The translations under genes and the position numbers were made by a program. Shown here one piece after another: positions 42,601 to 52,159 of a stretch of DNA of 64,000 nt. Each line of letters begins with the position of its first letter. Positions within the stretch are counted from its first letter, which is position 1. The DNA lies in the NCBI RefSeq assembly GCF_009759665.1, contig NZ_WQNE01000004.1, forward strand, positions 186,001 to 250,000, in the 5' to 3' direction. The notes under the pieces were generated by a model. It was given only the letters and a program-made list of their open reading frames with translations. It searched no databases and was not told where the DNA came from. This DNA is from Bradyrhizobium cajani. Lineage in GTDB: Bacteria > Pseudomonadota > Alphaproteobacteria > Rhizobiales > Xanthobacteraceae.

Positions 42601-42767
42601 GGCAGGCCGGTGTACTGCCAGACCACGCCGATCACGGGAATGCGAATGTCGGGGAAGATGTCGGTCGGAGTTCGCAGCGCGGCGAGCGGTCCGATGATCA
42701 GCAGCAGAAGCGCGAGCACGACGAATGTATAGGGCCGGCTCAGGGCAATACGGACCAGAGCAATCAT
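39588..42767 (-). CDS. RND family efflux transporter permease
   Basis: A 1059-residue AcrB/MdtB-type pump with about 12 helices and two large periplasmic loops. N-terminal IALSRPYTFVVLALLLL, TTPFQRALTTTVNDIEHI and the helix-4 proton-relay pair in GILVDDATVTIENI are visible; the second half repeats with GAIMCMGVATANSVLVISFA. It uses proton motive force to expel unidentified toxic compounds. It is the first gene of a two-gene operon with the adaptor. The gene order pump then adaptor is the reverse of acrAB. The very long open frame on the opposite strand is a codon-bias shadow. Confidence 0.94.
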   Translation of the reverse strand: MIALVRIALSRPYTFVVLALLLLIIGPLAALRTPTDIFPDIRIPVIGVVWQYTGLPPDQMSGRVTTPFQRALTTTVNDIEHITANSYNGFGIIKIFFQPSVDIRTANAQVTAISQTLLKQMPPGATPPLILNYSASTVPIIQVALSGDGLTEQNLADIGINQLRTPLVTVPGAAIPYPFGGKQRQVQIDLNPTALQARGLSGQDVANALAAQNLITPVGTQKIGQFEYNIQLNNSPLRIDELGNLPIRTVNGAMVYVRDVATVRDGNPPQTNIVHVDGNRSVLMMVLKAGATSTLDIIAGIKQKVIDVKDQLPDALKIGFIGDQSVFVRGAIQGVAFEGVIAALLTSVMILLFLGSWRSTIIIAVSIPLSVLGAIIMLSAIGETLNIMTLGGLALAVGILVDDATVTIENINYHLEQGKPVEQSILDGANQIVTPAFVSLLCICIVFVPMFFLTGVARFLFVPMAEAVMFAMIWSFILSRTLVPTMANYLLQAHVHHEGGPPKSRNPFVWFQRGFEARFERIRGGYRGLLGLALAHRAVFVIGFLCVVGASFALVPFLGRNFFPAVDAGNILMHVRTQVGTRVEETANQLADVQKAVRKLIPGEIETMTDNIGMPISGINMTYNNTGVIGPQDGDIQIKLKEGHKPTEEHVRVLREQLPRLFPGVSFAFLPADIVSQILNFGAPAPIDLQIRGANLEANFAYANNLLAKVRRIPGVADARIQQSPNNPTFNIDVDRTRAQYVGLTERDVTNSLVVNLAGSSQVAPTYYLNPDNGVSYSIVMQTPQYQIDSLSALQTLPITAAGNSQSPILGGIADIKRSTSSAVVSQYDIQSMVQIFATTSGRDLGAVAADIRQVIADTAKEVPKGSSVVLLGQVQTMNSAFTGLLFGLLGAVVLIYFLIVVNFQSWSDPFVIITALPAALAGIIWMLFTTETTLSVPALTGAIMCMGVATANSVLVISFARERYEELGDPVAAALEAGFVRFRPVLMTALAMIIGMAPMALGLGEGGEQNAPLGRAVIGGLIFATFATLMFVPVVFSMVHKKQGAKVAAPLETPHVAH

Positions 42768-42843
42768 GCGCCAGGCAATTCCAGGTCAAACGAGGATGTG
42801 GAATTCGCCCCCGGGCGATCCCCATTTCCCCTTTACCTGAGCA

Positions 42844-42869
42844 CCGCCGGAAACGCTAATCTCCGGCGG
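42844..42869 (-). terminator. GC-rich hairpin between chemoreceptor and RND genes
   Basis: CCGCCGGA (42844-42851) and TCCGGCGG (42862-42869) are perfect 8-nt arms with a 10-nt loop, about 70 nt past the chemoreceptor stop on the minus strand. No T-run follows, so it may be a weak or Rho-assisted terminator. The rest of 42768-42937 must also contain the RND promoter. Confidence 0.5.
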
Positions 42870-42937
42870 CCTTCCCGCATTCACTTCCCTGCTACCGCAC
42901 TTGCTAAATCTACATCGCAGCCATGCGGCCGCGTGCC

Positions 42938-44629
42938 TCACGCGGCGCGGACGTTGGTCAGGAACTTGCTGACCTCGTTCTTCAGCCTGCTTGAATCGTT
43001 CGACAGCATCTGCGCCGCCGACAGCACCTGCGAGGAAGCCGTGCCGGTCTCGGTCGCGCCGCGCTTCACGTCGGTGATGTTGGAGGAGACCTGCTGGGTG
43101 CCCTGCGCCGCCTGCTGCACGTTGCGGGCGATCTCCTGGGTGGCGGCGCCCTGCTCTTCGACGGCTGCCGCAATCGCCGAGGAGATTTCCGACAGGCGTT
43201 CGATGGTCGAGGAGATTTCCTTGATGGCGCCGACCGAGTCGTTGGTCGCCGCCTGGATGCCGGAGATCTGCTGGCCGATCTCGCCCGTCGCCTTCGCGGT
43301 CTGCTCGGCGAGCGCCTTCACCTCGGAGGCCACCACCGCGAAGCCGCGGCCGGCCTCACCGGCGCGCGCCGCCTCGATGGTCGCGTTCAGCGCCAAGAGG
43401 TTGGTCTGGCCCGCGATGGTGTTGATCAGCTCGACGACGTCGCCGATGCGGGACGCCGCCTTGGACAGCTCACTGACGCGCTCGGTGGTGGCACGGGCCT
43501 GACCGACGGCATCGCCCGCCATCCGCGCCGATTCCTGCACCTGGCGGCTGATCTCGCCGACCGAGGAGGCCATCTCCTCGGTGGCCGACGCCACCGACTG
43601 CACGTTGGTGGAGGCTTCTTCCGAAGCGCCGGCAACCGTGGTCGCCAGCCGCTGGGAGCGATCGGCGGTCGAGGTCAGCGTCGAGGCGGAGGCTTCGAGC
43701 TGGGTCGAGGCCGACGACACGGTCTGGACGATCTCGCCGATCATCGTCTCGAATTCGCGGGTGATGTTGTCGACGCGGCGGCCGCGCTCGATCTTGGCTT
43801 CGGCGTCCGCCGCAGCCGCTTCGTCGGCGGCCTTCTTGGCGATCAGCGCCTCCTTGAAGATCTGCAGCACGTCGGCCATGGCGCCGATCTCGGTCTTCTC
43901 GCCGCGATGCGGGACTTCGGCGGTCAGGTCGCCCTTGCCCAGCGCCTGCATCGGCAGGGTGATGGAGTTGATGCCACTGGAGACGTCGTGAACGAGGTAG
44001 AAGCCGACGCCGATGCCGATGATAATGGAGGCGCCGAGGATGATCGAGACCAGCATGAACGCAAAGGAATAGCTGGCGTCGGCGTCGCGGGCAGCCTGGT
44101 CGCCGCCCTTGGTGTTGAGATCGACGTCCTTGCGCAGGACCTCGTCGGACTGGATACCGATCTTGTTGGCGGTCTTGACGTTCAGCTCATGCGCCTCGTG
44201 CGGGATCTTGCCGACCTCCTTGCGCGACACCGCAAAGACCTCGTCGGCGCTCTTCTTGTAGTCGTCCCACAGCTTGGACCACTCGGTGTAGAGCGCCCGC
44301 TCCTCCGGCGAGGTGATCATCGGCTCGTAGGTCTGGCGGGCCTTGGCCAGCGTCTCCATCGTGGTGACCGCGATCTTTTCCATCGCGAGCTTTTCTTCCA
44401 GCGTCTCGGCCAGCATGTGCTCCCGGACCACGCTGCGATAGGTGATGACGCTCGCCCGCAGCTCGCCCAGCACCCGCACGCTCGGCATCCAGCTCGTGGT
44501 GATGTCGACGGTGTTGACGTTCATCGACCGCATCTTCATGACGGCGAGCAGACCCATGCCGGCCATCGCGACCAGCAGGAACGCCACGACACTGATGATC
44601 TTGGCGCGAATGGAGATGGTGGCGAGCAT
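42938..44629 (-). CDS. Methyl-accepting chemotaxis protein
   Basis: A 563-residue chemoreceptor. Helix 1 (about 9-31), a periplasmic four-helix-bundle domain (about 35-185), helix 2 (about 188-213), HAMP (about 214-268) and a cytoplasmic signalling domain follow in order. The hairpin tip reads [20 protein letters not shown], the strictly conserved CheA/CheW contact site. The sensor domain resembles the 4HB_MCP type, whose ligands are mostly unknown. There is no CheR-docking pentapeptide; the protein ends in [11 protein letters not shown] 44629 has AGAGAGA upstream. It is a single gene without che neighbours. Confidence 0.94.
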   Translation of the reverse strand: MLATISIRAKIISVVAFLLVAMAGMGLLAVMKMRSMNVNTVDITTSWMPSVRVLGELRASVITYRSVVREHMLAETLEEKLAMEKIAVTTMETLAKARQTYEPMITSPEERALYTEWSKLWDDYKKSADEVFAVSRKEVGKIPHEAHELNVKTANKIGIQSDEVLRKDVDLNTKGGDQAARDADASYSFAFMLVSIILGASIIIGIGVGFYLVHDVSSGINSITLPMQALGKGDLTAEVPHRGEKTEIGAMADVLQIFKEALIAKKAADEAAAADAEAKIERGRRVDNITREFETMIGEIVQTVSSASTQLEASASTLTSTADRSQRLATTVAGASEEASTNVQSVASATEEMASSVGEISRQVQESARMAGDAVGQARATTERVSELSKAASRIGDVVELINTIAGQTNLLALNATIEAARAGEAGRGFAVVASEVKALAEQTAKATGEIGQQISGIQAATNDSVGAIKEISSTIERLSEISSAIAAAVEEQGAATQEIARNVQQAAQGTQQVSSNITDVKRGATETGTASSQVLSAAQMLSNDSSRLKNEVSKFLTNVRAA

Positions 44630-44797
44630 AATCGGGTCTCTCTGTGCTGGAGCCGGCGTGCGTCCGGGAATTACGAATCAAACAAAGGGAGCAGCGCCGA
44701 CATCCCACATCAGAGCACCTGAGCAGACGTTAACTACGACTCCGTACGAGTACGGAAGCCAGAAAGAAATGAACGGGGGGCTAAGAATGCCCTGCGC

Positions 44798-46075
44798 TCA
44801 GCGCATGAGGGCAAGCGCGTCCGAAAAGAACTCGGCTCCACCAAAGTTTCCGGACTTCAGGGCAAGCAACATGTCGCCCGCTCCGGCGCCGACTGCGCGC
44901 AGGACTGGCACGCCCGGAGCGATTTCTACTCCTACGAGAAAACCGGGAATCCGCAACCGATCGACGACGGCGCCCGACGTCTCGCCGCCGGCAACGATCA
45001 GGCGCCGCACGCCGGCCTGCACGAGGCCTGCGGCGATATCGGCCATGGCCTGCTCGATGGCGTGACCGGCGGCATCGCGGCCGTGACGCGCCTGAACGGC
45101 GGCAACGGCTTCCGGCGTCGCGCTCGAGGCGATCAGAACAGGACCGTCTGCCAGTCGCGGCTGCGCCCAGGCGAGCGCGCGCTGCGCTTCGCCCGGACCC
45201 GAAACGATCTGCTCGGGATCGAGATGCAACACCGGCATGACACGCTCGGCATTCGCGATCTGCTGAAGCGTCGCCTGCGAGCAGCTTCCGGCGAGACAGG
45301 CTGCCGCCCCGCCGACACCAGCGCTCGCTTCGCCGCCCGCCGTGCGCGACCGCACCTTGCCCGTCGACACCAGCGCGCGCGCCAGTCCAAGGCCGATACC
45401 GGAGGCGCCGACCGACAGCCGATGTTCGGCGGCGACGAGGCCGATGGTCTCGAGGTCGCGGTCGAAGACGGCGTCGATGATTGCAGCGCCGATGCCTTTG
45501 TCGGCAAGCTCGGCCAGCCGCGCCCGCACGTCATCTGCACCGCGCGTGACGGTGGCGAGGTCGACCAGGCCGATCTGCGTCCTGCTCTGGCGCGCCAGCA
45601 CGCGCACCAGGTTGGAATCGTGCATCGGATTGAGCGGATGATCCTTCAGCGGACTTTCATTCAGCGGCACGGCGCCGACGAAGAGATTGCCCTGGTAGAC
45701 GGTGCGGCCGGTCTCCGGGAAGGCCGGCGTCACCAGCACGATCGCTTCGCCGCAATCGGCGCGCAACGCGTCCATCACCGGGCCAATGTTGCCGGCATCG
45801 GTGGAATCGAAGGTCGAGCAGATCTTGAACAGCACGTGGCTGGCCCCGCGGCCGCTCAGCCATGCCTCGGCTGCACGCGAGCGTGACACGGCAAGGCCGG
45901 CCTCGATCGATCGGCTCTTCAGCGACACCACGACGGCATCGACCTCGGGCAGCGCGAGATCGTCCGCAGGCACGCCGATGGTCTGTACGGTGCGCAGGCC
46001 TGCGCGCGTCAGCGTATTGGCGAGATCGGAAGCACCGGTGTAGTCGTCGGCGATACAGCCCAACGCAAGTGTCAC
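44798..46075 (-). CDS. otnK: 3-oxo-tetronate 4-kinase (DUF1537 acid sugar kinase)
   Basis: A 425-residue four-carbon acid sugar kinase. The N-terminal substrate domain starts LGCIADDYTGASDLAN, HVLFKICSTFDSTDAGNIG follows, and the C-terminal nucleotide domain carries IVAGGETSGAVVD and GAGAGDMLLALKSGNFG. The start is GTG 46075, giving a 4-nt GTGA overlap with the otnI stop. OtnK phosphorylates 3-oxo-tetronate in L-threonate and D-erythronate breakdown. Together with otnI, ltnD and divergent otnC the whole pathway is encoded here. Confidence 0.92.
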   Translation of the reverse strand: MTLALGCIADDYTGASDLANTLTRAGLRTVQTIGVPADDLALPEVDAVVVSLKSRSIEAGLAVSRSRAAEAWLSGRGASHVLFKICSTFDSTDAGNIGPVMDALRADCGEAIVLVTPAFPETGRTVYQGNLFVGAVPLNESPLKDHPLNPMHDSNLVRVLARQSRTQIGLVDLATVTRGADDVRARLAELADKGIGAAIIDAVFDRDLETIGLVAAEHRLSVGASGIGLGLARALVSTGKVRSRTAGGEASAGVGGAAACLAGSCSQATLQQIANAERVMPVLHLDPEQIVSGPGEAQRALAWAQPRLADGPVLIASSATPEAVAAVQARHGRDAAGHAIEQAMADIAAGLVQAGVRRLIVAGGETSGAVVDRLRIPGFLVGVEIAPGVPVLRAVGAGAGDMLLALKSGNFGGAEFFSDALALMR

Positions 46076-46854
46076 GGCTTCACTCCAGCATAAGGCTTGA
46101 ACCAGGCGAGACCATCGGTGGTCTTGCCGCGCGGATTGTATTCGCAGCCGACGAAACCGGCATAGCCGAGGCGATCGAGCTCGGCGAACAGGAAGGGATA
46201 GTTCAGCTCCTCGCCATCGGGCTCGTTGCGCGAGGGGATGCTGGCGATCTGGATATGGCCGATGATCGGCATCATCTCGCGCAGGCGCATGGTGACGTCG
46301 CCATGGATGATCTGGCAGTGATAGATGTCGAACTGGAGCTTCAGGTTCGGAAGCCTCAGCTCCTGGACCAGATCGCGCGCGAAGCCGAAATCGTTGAGGA
46401 AGTAGCCGGGCACGTTGCGTGCATTGATTGGCTCGATCACGATATCGATGCCGTGCGGCGCGAAGAACTCCGCCGCCCACGCCACCGACTTGTAGAAGGC
46501 CTCGATCGCGACGCGCTCGCCGCGGTTGGCGATGCCGGCCATCAGGTGCAGACGCTTGACACCGGTCTCCTTGGCGTAAGGCAGCGCCGTCTCCAGGCTG
46601 GCCTTGAGATCGGAGAAGCGCGCCGGCAACGCGGCAAATCCCTTCTCGCCGGCATTCCAGTCGCCCGGCGGCAGGTTGAACAGCGCCTGGGTCAGGCCGT
46701 TGCGCTTGAGCCGCTCGCCGACGGCTTCCGCCGGATGCTCGTAGGGAAAGAGAAACTCGACGGCGGTGAAGCCGGCTTGCGCGGCGGCATCGAAGCGATC
46801 GAGGAACGGCACCTCGGTGAACATCATCGAGAGGTTGGCGGCGAAACGGGGCAT
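46072..46854 (-). CDS. otnI: 2-oxo-tetronate isomerase (hydroxypyruvate isomerase-like)
   Basis: A 260-residue TIM-barrel protein of the Hyi/OtnI family. FAANLSMMFTEVPFLDRFDAAA opens it, IVIEPINARNVPGYFLND carries the metal-binding Glu, LQFDIYHCQIIHGD the second metal ligand region, and FVGCEYNPRG the last Glu. It interconverts 2-oxo- and 3-oxo-tetronate before the OtnK step. Hydroxypyruvate isomerase is the homologous alternative, but otnK overlapping by 4 nt decides for OtnI. Confidence 0.9.
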   Translation of the reverse strand: MPRFAANLSMMFTEVPFLDRFDAAAQAGFTAVEFLFPYEHPAEAVGERLKRNGLTQALFNLPPGDWNAGEKGFAALPARFSDLKASLETALPYAKETGVKRLHLMAGIANRGERVAIEAFYKSVAWAAEFFAPHGIDIVIEPINARNVPGYFLNDFGFARDLVQELRLPNLKLQFDIYHCQIIHGDVTMRLREMMPIIGHIQIASIPSRNEPDGEELNYPFLFAELDRLGYAGFVGCEYNPRGKTTDGLAWFKPYAGVKP

Positions 46855-46869
46855 CGGAATCCTCTCAGT

Positions 46870-47787
46870 TCACTTGTCGCCGGGCAGCTTGACGCCGGTG
46901 ACCTGCGCATACATCCGCGCGACCGACGCGTCGTCATCGCGGCCCATGCCGGCAGCTGACGTCATCAGGAACATCTGGAGCGCGGCGGCCGAGACCGGCA
47001 CCGGGAATCTGGCGCTGCGCGCCATGTCCTGGATGATGCCGAGGTCCTTGACGAAGATCTCCACCGCGCTGCGCGGCGTGTAGTCGCCGTCGAGCACGTG
47101 CGGCATGCGGTTCTCGAACATCCAGGAATTGCCGGCGGAGGCCGTGATCACCTCATAGACCTTGCGGATGTCGAGGCCCTGCTTGGCCGCGAACGCCATC
47201 GCTTCGCTGGCGGCCGCGATGTGCACGCCGGCGAGCAGCTGGTTGATCATCTTGAACGCCGCGCCCTGCCCCGCGGCGTCGCCGAGCTCGTAGAGTTTTG
47301 CGGCCATCGCATCGAGCGCGGGCCGGGCTTTGGCGAAGGCGGCGGCGCTGCCGGAGGCGAGGATCGTCAGCTCGCCCTGCGCGGCGCGCTGCGCACCGCC
47401 GGAGATCGGCGCATCCAGATAATGCCGACCGGTTGCCTCCAACTGTCTTGCGAGGCGGCGCGCCACATCCGGATCCATGGTGGCGGAAGACACGAACACG
47501 CTACCCTTCGGCATGGTCTCTGCGGTGCCGTCCTTGCCGAACAGGATCGCCTCGGTCTGCGCGGCGTTGACGACGACGCTGACGACGATATCGGCGTCCC
47601 TGGCCGCTTCGGCCGGGGTTTTGGCGCCTGCGCCGCCATCCTTCACGAAGCGCGCAACTGCGTCCGCCGAGACGTCGCAGCCGGTGACGGCGTGGCCCCT
47701 GCGCTTGAGCGAGGTCGCCATGCCAAACCCCATCGAGCCGAGCCCGATGACGGCAATGCGCTGATCTTGTGGTGTGGAGGCGGACAT
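46870..47787 (-). CDS. ltnD: L-threonate dehydrogenase (beta-hydroxyacid dehydrogenase family)
   Basis: A 305-residue beta-hydroxyacid dehydrogenase. The Rossmann motif GLGSMG (15-20), the substrate loop DAPISGG (125-131) and catalytic Lys179 in AAFKMINQLLAG are in place. It oxidises L-threonate to 2-oxo-tetronate with NAD+, the first step of the pathway. D-erythronate dehydrogenase (DenD) belongs to a different family, so L-threonate is the likelier substrate; other 3-hydroxyacids remain possible. It is the first gene of the leftward ltnD-otnI-otnK operon, 15 nt before otnI. Confidence 0.9.
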   Translation of the reverse strand: MSASTPQDQRIAVIGLGSMGFGMATSLKRRGHAVTGCDVSADAVARFVKDGGAGAKTPAEAARDADIVVSVVVNAAQTEAILFGKDGTAETMPKGSVFVSSATMDPDVARRLARQLEATGRHYLDAPISGGAQRAAQGELTILASGSAAAFAKARPALDAMAAKLYELGDAAGQGAAFKMINQLLAGVHIAAASEAMAFAAKQGLDIRKVYEVITASAGNSWMFENRMPHVLDGDYTPRSAVEIFVKDLGIIQDMARSARFPVPVSAAALQMFLMTSAAGMGRDDDASVARMYAQVTGVKLPGDK

Positions 47788-47900
47788 GCAACTGACCCTT
47801 GCGAACGTTTCCCGGACGGCCCGCCTTTGCGGCGGCTCGGCGAACCGATATCACGGCTTGGCCGCGCTGCCAAAGCGTGAGACAAGCAGGCATGACGGCC

Positions 47901-48566
47901 ATGAGCAACGAGACGCGGCTGCGTGAGGATATCTGCCGGTTCGGGCGGTCCCTGTTCGAGCGCGGGCTGACGCCGGGCTCCTCCGGCAATATCAGCGTCA
48001 GGCTGGACGATGGCGGCTGGCTGGTGACGCCGACCAACGCTTCGCTCGGCTTCCTCGACCCGGCGCGGCTGTCGCGGCTGGACGGCCAGGGCCGGCTGGT
48101 TTCAGGCGATGCCCCGACCAAGGAAGTTCCGCTGCACACCGCGCTCTACGACACGCGCGGTGCTGCGCGCGCGATCGTGCACCTGCACTCCACCCATTCG
48201 GTCGCGCTCTCGATGCTGCCCGAGATCGACCCGCGCGCCGCGCTGCCGCCGATGACGGCCTATTACCTGATGAAATGCGGCGCCACCGCGCTCGTGCCCT
48301 ATTACCGCCCCGGCGATCCCGCGGTCGCCGATGCGATCAAGGGACTGGCGGGGAAATATTCATCCGTGCTGCTCGCCAATCACGGCCCGGTGGTTGCCGG
48401 CGACACGCTGGAGGCCGCGGTGTTCGCGACCGAGGAACTGGAGGAGACGGCGAAGCTCTACCTGCTGCTGCGCGGGATGAACCCGCGGTACCTGTCGCCG
48501 GAGCAGGTCAAGGATCTGGTGAAGGTGTTCGGGGTTACACTGCCGGAACACGGGCACGAGCATTAG
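47901..48566 (+). CDS. otnC: 3-oxo-tetronate 4-phosphate decarboxylase (class II aldolase family)
   Basis: A 221-residue zinc-dependent aldolase-fold protein. TPGSSGNIS (24-32) is the phosphate loop, Glu75 lies in TKEVPLHTALY, and zinc ligands His94 and His96 lie in IVHLHSTHS, with a third His in LLANHGPVV. It decarboxylates 3-oxo-tetronate 4-phosphate to dihydroxyacetone phosphate. ATG 47901 has AGG ten bases upstream; the ATG at 47892 is an alternative. It is divergent from ltnD across about 110 bp, so one regulator could control both, although none is encoded here. Confidence 0.9.
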   Translation: MSNETRLREDICRFGRSLFERGLTPGSSGNISVRLDDGGWLVTPTNASLGFLDPARLSRLDGQGRLVSGDAPTKEVPLHTALYDTRGAARAIVHLHSTHSVALSMLPEIDPRAALPPMTAYYLMKCGATALVPYYRPGDPAVADAIKGLAGKYSSVLLANHGPVVAGDTLEAAVFATEELEETAKLYLLLRGMNPRYLSPEQVKDLVKVFGVTLPEHGHEH

Positions 48567-48578
48567 TGTCGGGCACCG

Positions 48579-48718
48579 CGTCATTGCGAGCGCAGCGAAG
48601 CAATCCAGGGTCTTTCCGCTGCGGCAGTACCGTAGGGTGGGCAAAGCGAAGCGTGCCCACCAACTATGCTTCCACGAGAGCGGTGGGCACGGCGCTTGCG
48701 CGCCTTTGCCCACCCTAT
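48579..48718 (+). repeat. Two partial palindromic repeats in tandem
   Basis: 48579-48611 is a left half of the CGTCATTGCGAG family. 48631-48718 is a different palindrome: GTAGGGTGGGCAAAGCGAAG and TGCCCACCAAC at the left, GGTGGGCACGGC and TTTGCCCACCCTA at the right. The insertion of one family into another may have removed the right half of the first. Confidence 0.8.
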
Positions 48719-48733
48719 CAAATTTCTCCGTGG

Positions 48734-49421
48734 CTACAGCCCGAGATACGCCTTCCTCACGTCCGGATTGCCCTTGATCTCCGCCGACGGGCCCTGCATC
48801 AGCACACGGCCGGTTTGCAGGATGTAGGCGCGGTCGGCGATCTCCAGGCATTCGGCCATGCGCTGCTCCACGATCAGCACGGTCATGCCGGCGTCGCGGA
48901 TGCGCTTCACCGCCTGGAAGATCTCGTCGACCAGTTTCGGCATGATGCCCTGCGAGGGCTCGTCCAGCATCAACAGCCGCGGGCGCGTCATCAGCGCGCG
49001 GCCGATCGCGAGCATCTGCTGCTCGCCGCCGCTTAGCGTCTCGGCGCGCTGCTCGAGGCGCTCGGACAGGCGCGGAAACAGCTGGAAGACGAGATCGAGC
49101 GGTTCTTCGCGGTTCGCCTCGCCGCGATAGAGATAGCTGCCGAGGCGGAGATTGTCGCGCACGGACAGGCGCGGGAACAGGCGGCGGTTCTCCGGCACAT
49201 AGGCGATGCCGGTCGCCGTGATGTGATGCTGCGCCATGCCGTCGAGGCGCTTGCCGTCGAACGTCACCGTGCCCGAGCGTGGGCGCTCCGCACCGGCAAT
49301 GGATTTGAGCAGCGTCGACTTGCCCGCGCCGTTGGCGCCGGCGACGCAGACGATCTCGCCCTTCTGGACTTCGATCGAGACCGCGGAGATCGCGACCAGG
49401 CCCTGATAGGCGGTCGTGACT

Positions 49422-49438
<17 letters not shown>
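48734..49438 (-). CDS. livF: Branched-chain amino acid type ABC transporter ATPase LivF
   Basis: A 234-residue ABC ATPase. Walker A GANGAGKST (34-42), signature TLSGGEQQM, Walker B LLMLDEPSQG and the H-loop region VLIVEQRM are all canonical. Together with LivG, LivM, LivH and the binding protein it forms an importer of amino acids or other small acids. It is the fourth gene in the livH-M-G-F order and overlaps livG by 17 nt. Confidence 0.94.
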
Positions 49439-50149
<711 letters not shown>

Positions 50150-50153
<4 letters not shown>

Positions 50154-51136
50154 CGCGTAACTCCTTTTGCTCTTGAGCGGGAGAACAGGCTGACGAGCCC
50201 CTGCGGCAAAGCCAGCGAGATCAGCACGATCAGCGTGCCATAGACGATGAGATCGACGCCGCGGCCGGAGCCGCCGATATAGGAGCGTGTCAGCTCCGTC
50301 ATCGGGATCAGGATAGCAGCGCCGAGCACGGGCCCCCAGAGGGTGCCGATGCCGCCGAGCACGGCCGGCAGCGCCATCAGCAGCGAGAACTGGAAGCCCA
50401 TCACGCTTTCAGGATCGATATAGGCGAGGAACTGCGCATAGAAGGCGCCGCCGATCGCGACGAGGAAGGCGGAAACGGCAGCGGCACCCATCTTGGAGTT
50501 GAACACGACGACGCCGAGGCTCTCGGCCGCCTCCGGATTGTCCTTCACGGCGCGCCACCAGAAACCCCATTTGGAATCTTCGAGCCACCAGGTGACGAAC
50601 CAGGCGAGGCAGCACAGCGCCAGCGCGAAATAGAAGTATGGCAGCTTGGTGCGCAGGAACTGGAATTTCAGCCAGCTGTCGCCGCGGATCGGAATGGTGA
50701 TGCCCATCGCAGCGCCCGCCCATTCCCAGTTCTGGAACAGGAGCAGCCCGATCTCGGCAATGACGATGGTCGCGATCACGAAGTAATGGCCGCGCAGGCG
50801 GAAGAAGGGATAGCCCAGTCCCATCGCGATCAAGGCCGCAATCACACCGCCGCCGAGCATGCCGAACCAGGGCAGCACGCCGAACTTGGTGAACAGGAGC
50901 TCGGTGGTGTAGGCGCCGATGCCGAAATAGAGCGCGTGTCCCAGCGAGATCTGTCCGCAATAGCCGGACAGGATGTTCCAACTCTGCGACAGCGCCGCGT
51001 ACATCAGGGTCAGGATCAGGATGTTCTGGACGTAGACGTCCTTGATGAACAGCGGTGCCAGCGCCGCGAGGGCGGCCAGCACCGCGGCAATGATGAGGTC
51101 GCGGCGGCGCCGCGCGGCAAAATTCTTGTCCATCAC
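50150..51136 (-). CDS. livM: Branched-chain amino acid type ABC transporter permease LivM
   Basis: A 328-residue membrane protein with about 10 helices. WNILSGYCGQISLGHALYFGIGAY is the family signature, and GAFYAQFLAYIDPESVMGFQFSLLMALPAVLGGIGTLWGP-type segments occupy the coupling region. The start is GTG 51136, overlapping the livH stop by 4 nt, or ATG 51133. It forms the translocation path with LivH. Confidence 0.93.
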
Positions 51137-52011
51137 ATCGACCCGAACAGGCCGCGCGGCCGGATGAAGACGACCAGCAGGTAGACGGCGTAGATGCCGA
51201 CCGACTTCAGCGACGGCGGCAGCACCAGGGCGGTGACCGCCTCGACGAGGCCGACGATGATGCCGCCGGCAAAGGCACCGAACACGCTGCCGAAGCCGCC
51301 GAGCGCCACCGTGACATAGGCGATCAGGGCGAAGGACGCGCCGACGTCGGGATAGATGTAGAAGAACACCGCCATGATCGCGCCGGCGAGACCGACCAGC
51401 GCGGCGCCAAGGCCCCAGCCCAGCGCGAACACGCGGTTCTTGTCGATGCCGACGAGGGCGACCGCGCCGGGATCTTCACGCGTCGCCTCCAGCGCGCGGC
51501 CGAAATCGGTGCGGTGGATGAAGAAGTAGAGGCCGGCGAAGGCGAGGATCGAGACCAGCGCGCCGATCAGCTGCGGCTCCGGCAGGAAGATGCCGGCGAC
51601 CGAGATGGTCTTGCCGCCGAGCCAGGACTGCGGAATGCTGCGATAGTCCGGCGTGAAGAAGAACTGCGCGAGGCCGCGCATGACTATCGCCAGACCAAAG
51701 GTCGAGAAGATTTGCACCATGCCGGCATTGGCCTTGGCCCGCATGGCGAAGCGTACAATCAGCAGGTAGACCACCGCTCCGAACACGAACAGTGCCGCGG
51801 CGACCAGCGGCGCCGACAGCAGGGGGTCGATGGCGAAGAACGCGAACAGGAAGAAGCTCGCATACATCGCGATCATCAGGAACTCGCCATGGGCGAAGTT
51901 CACGACGTCCATCAGGCCGAAGATCAGCGCGAGGCCGACCGCAATCAATCCGTAGAGCAGGCCCATGAGAAGACCGCTCGCGAGACTCTGGATAATGGCT
52001 TGGGCTGTCAC
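51133..52011 (-). CDS. livH: Branched-chain amino acid type ABC transporter permease LivH
   Basis: A 292-residue membrane protein with eight or so helices. YGLIAVGLALIFGLMDVVNFAHGEF is the LivH signature. The best start is GTG 52011 (VTAQAIIQSL), with GGGGGA seven bases upstream; an upstream GTG at 52026 would use up that SD. Downstream genes livM, livG and livF follow with overlaps. The binding-protein gene lies upstream, separated by a palindromic repeat at 52031. Confidence 0.93.
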   Translation of the reverse strand: MTAQAIIQSLASGLLMGLLYGLIAVGLALIFGLMDVVNFAHGEFLMIAMYASFFLFAFFAIDPLLSAPLVAAALFVFGAVVYLLIVRFAMRAKANAGMVQIFSTFGLAIVMRGLAQFFFTPDYRSIPQSWLGGKTISVAGIFLPEPQLIGALVSILAFAGLYFFIHRTDFGRALEATREDPGAVALVGIDKNRVFALGWGLGAALVGLAGAIMAVFFYIYPDVGASFALIAYVTVALGGFGSVFGAFAGGIIVGLVEAVTALVLPPSLKSVGIYAVYLLVVFIRPRGLFGSM

Positions 52012-52030
52012 TGCATCGTCCCCCACACTC

Positions 52031-52132
52031 CGCCCTCATCCTGAGGAGCGCGCCGAAGCGCGCGTCTCGAAGGATGGCCCGCCCTCGTCCTTCGAGACGC
52101 GGGCTACGCCCGCTCCTCAGGATGAGGGCGGG
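52031..52132 (+). repeat. Palindromic repeat, 'CCTCATCCTGAGGAG' family
   Basis: CGCCCTCATCCTGAGGAGCG at the left and CGCTCCTCAGGATGAGGGCG at the right are near-perfect arms; inner arms are CGTCTCGAAGGA and TCCTTCGAGACG. It lies between the binding-protein and livH genes and could dampen permease expression relative to the receptor. Confidence 0.9.
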
Positions 52133-52159
52133 AACTACTGTCTCAGTCCCGCTTTCAAA

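Noticed and set aside
39474..43502. 1342-codon open frame on the plus strand opposite the RND pump genes
   Set aside because: It is antisense to two clearly conserved efflux genes and the chemoreceptor, its product is rich in Arg, His and Asp as expected for a mirrored high-GC gene, and no domain is recognisable.
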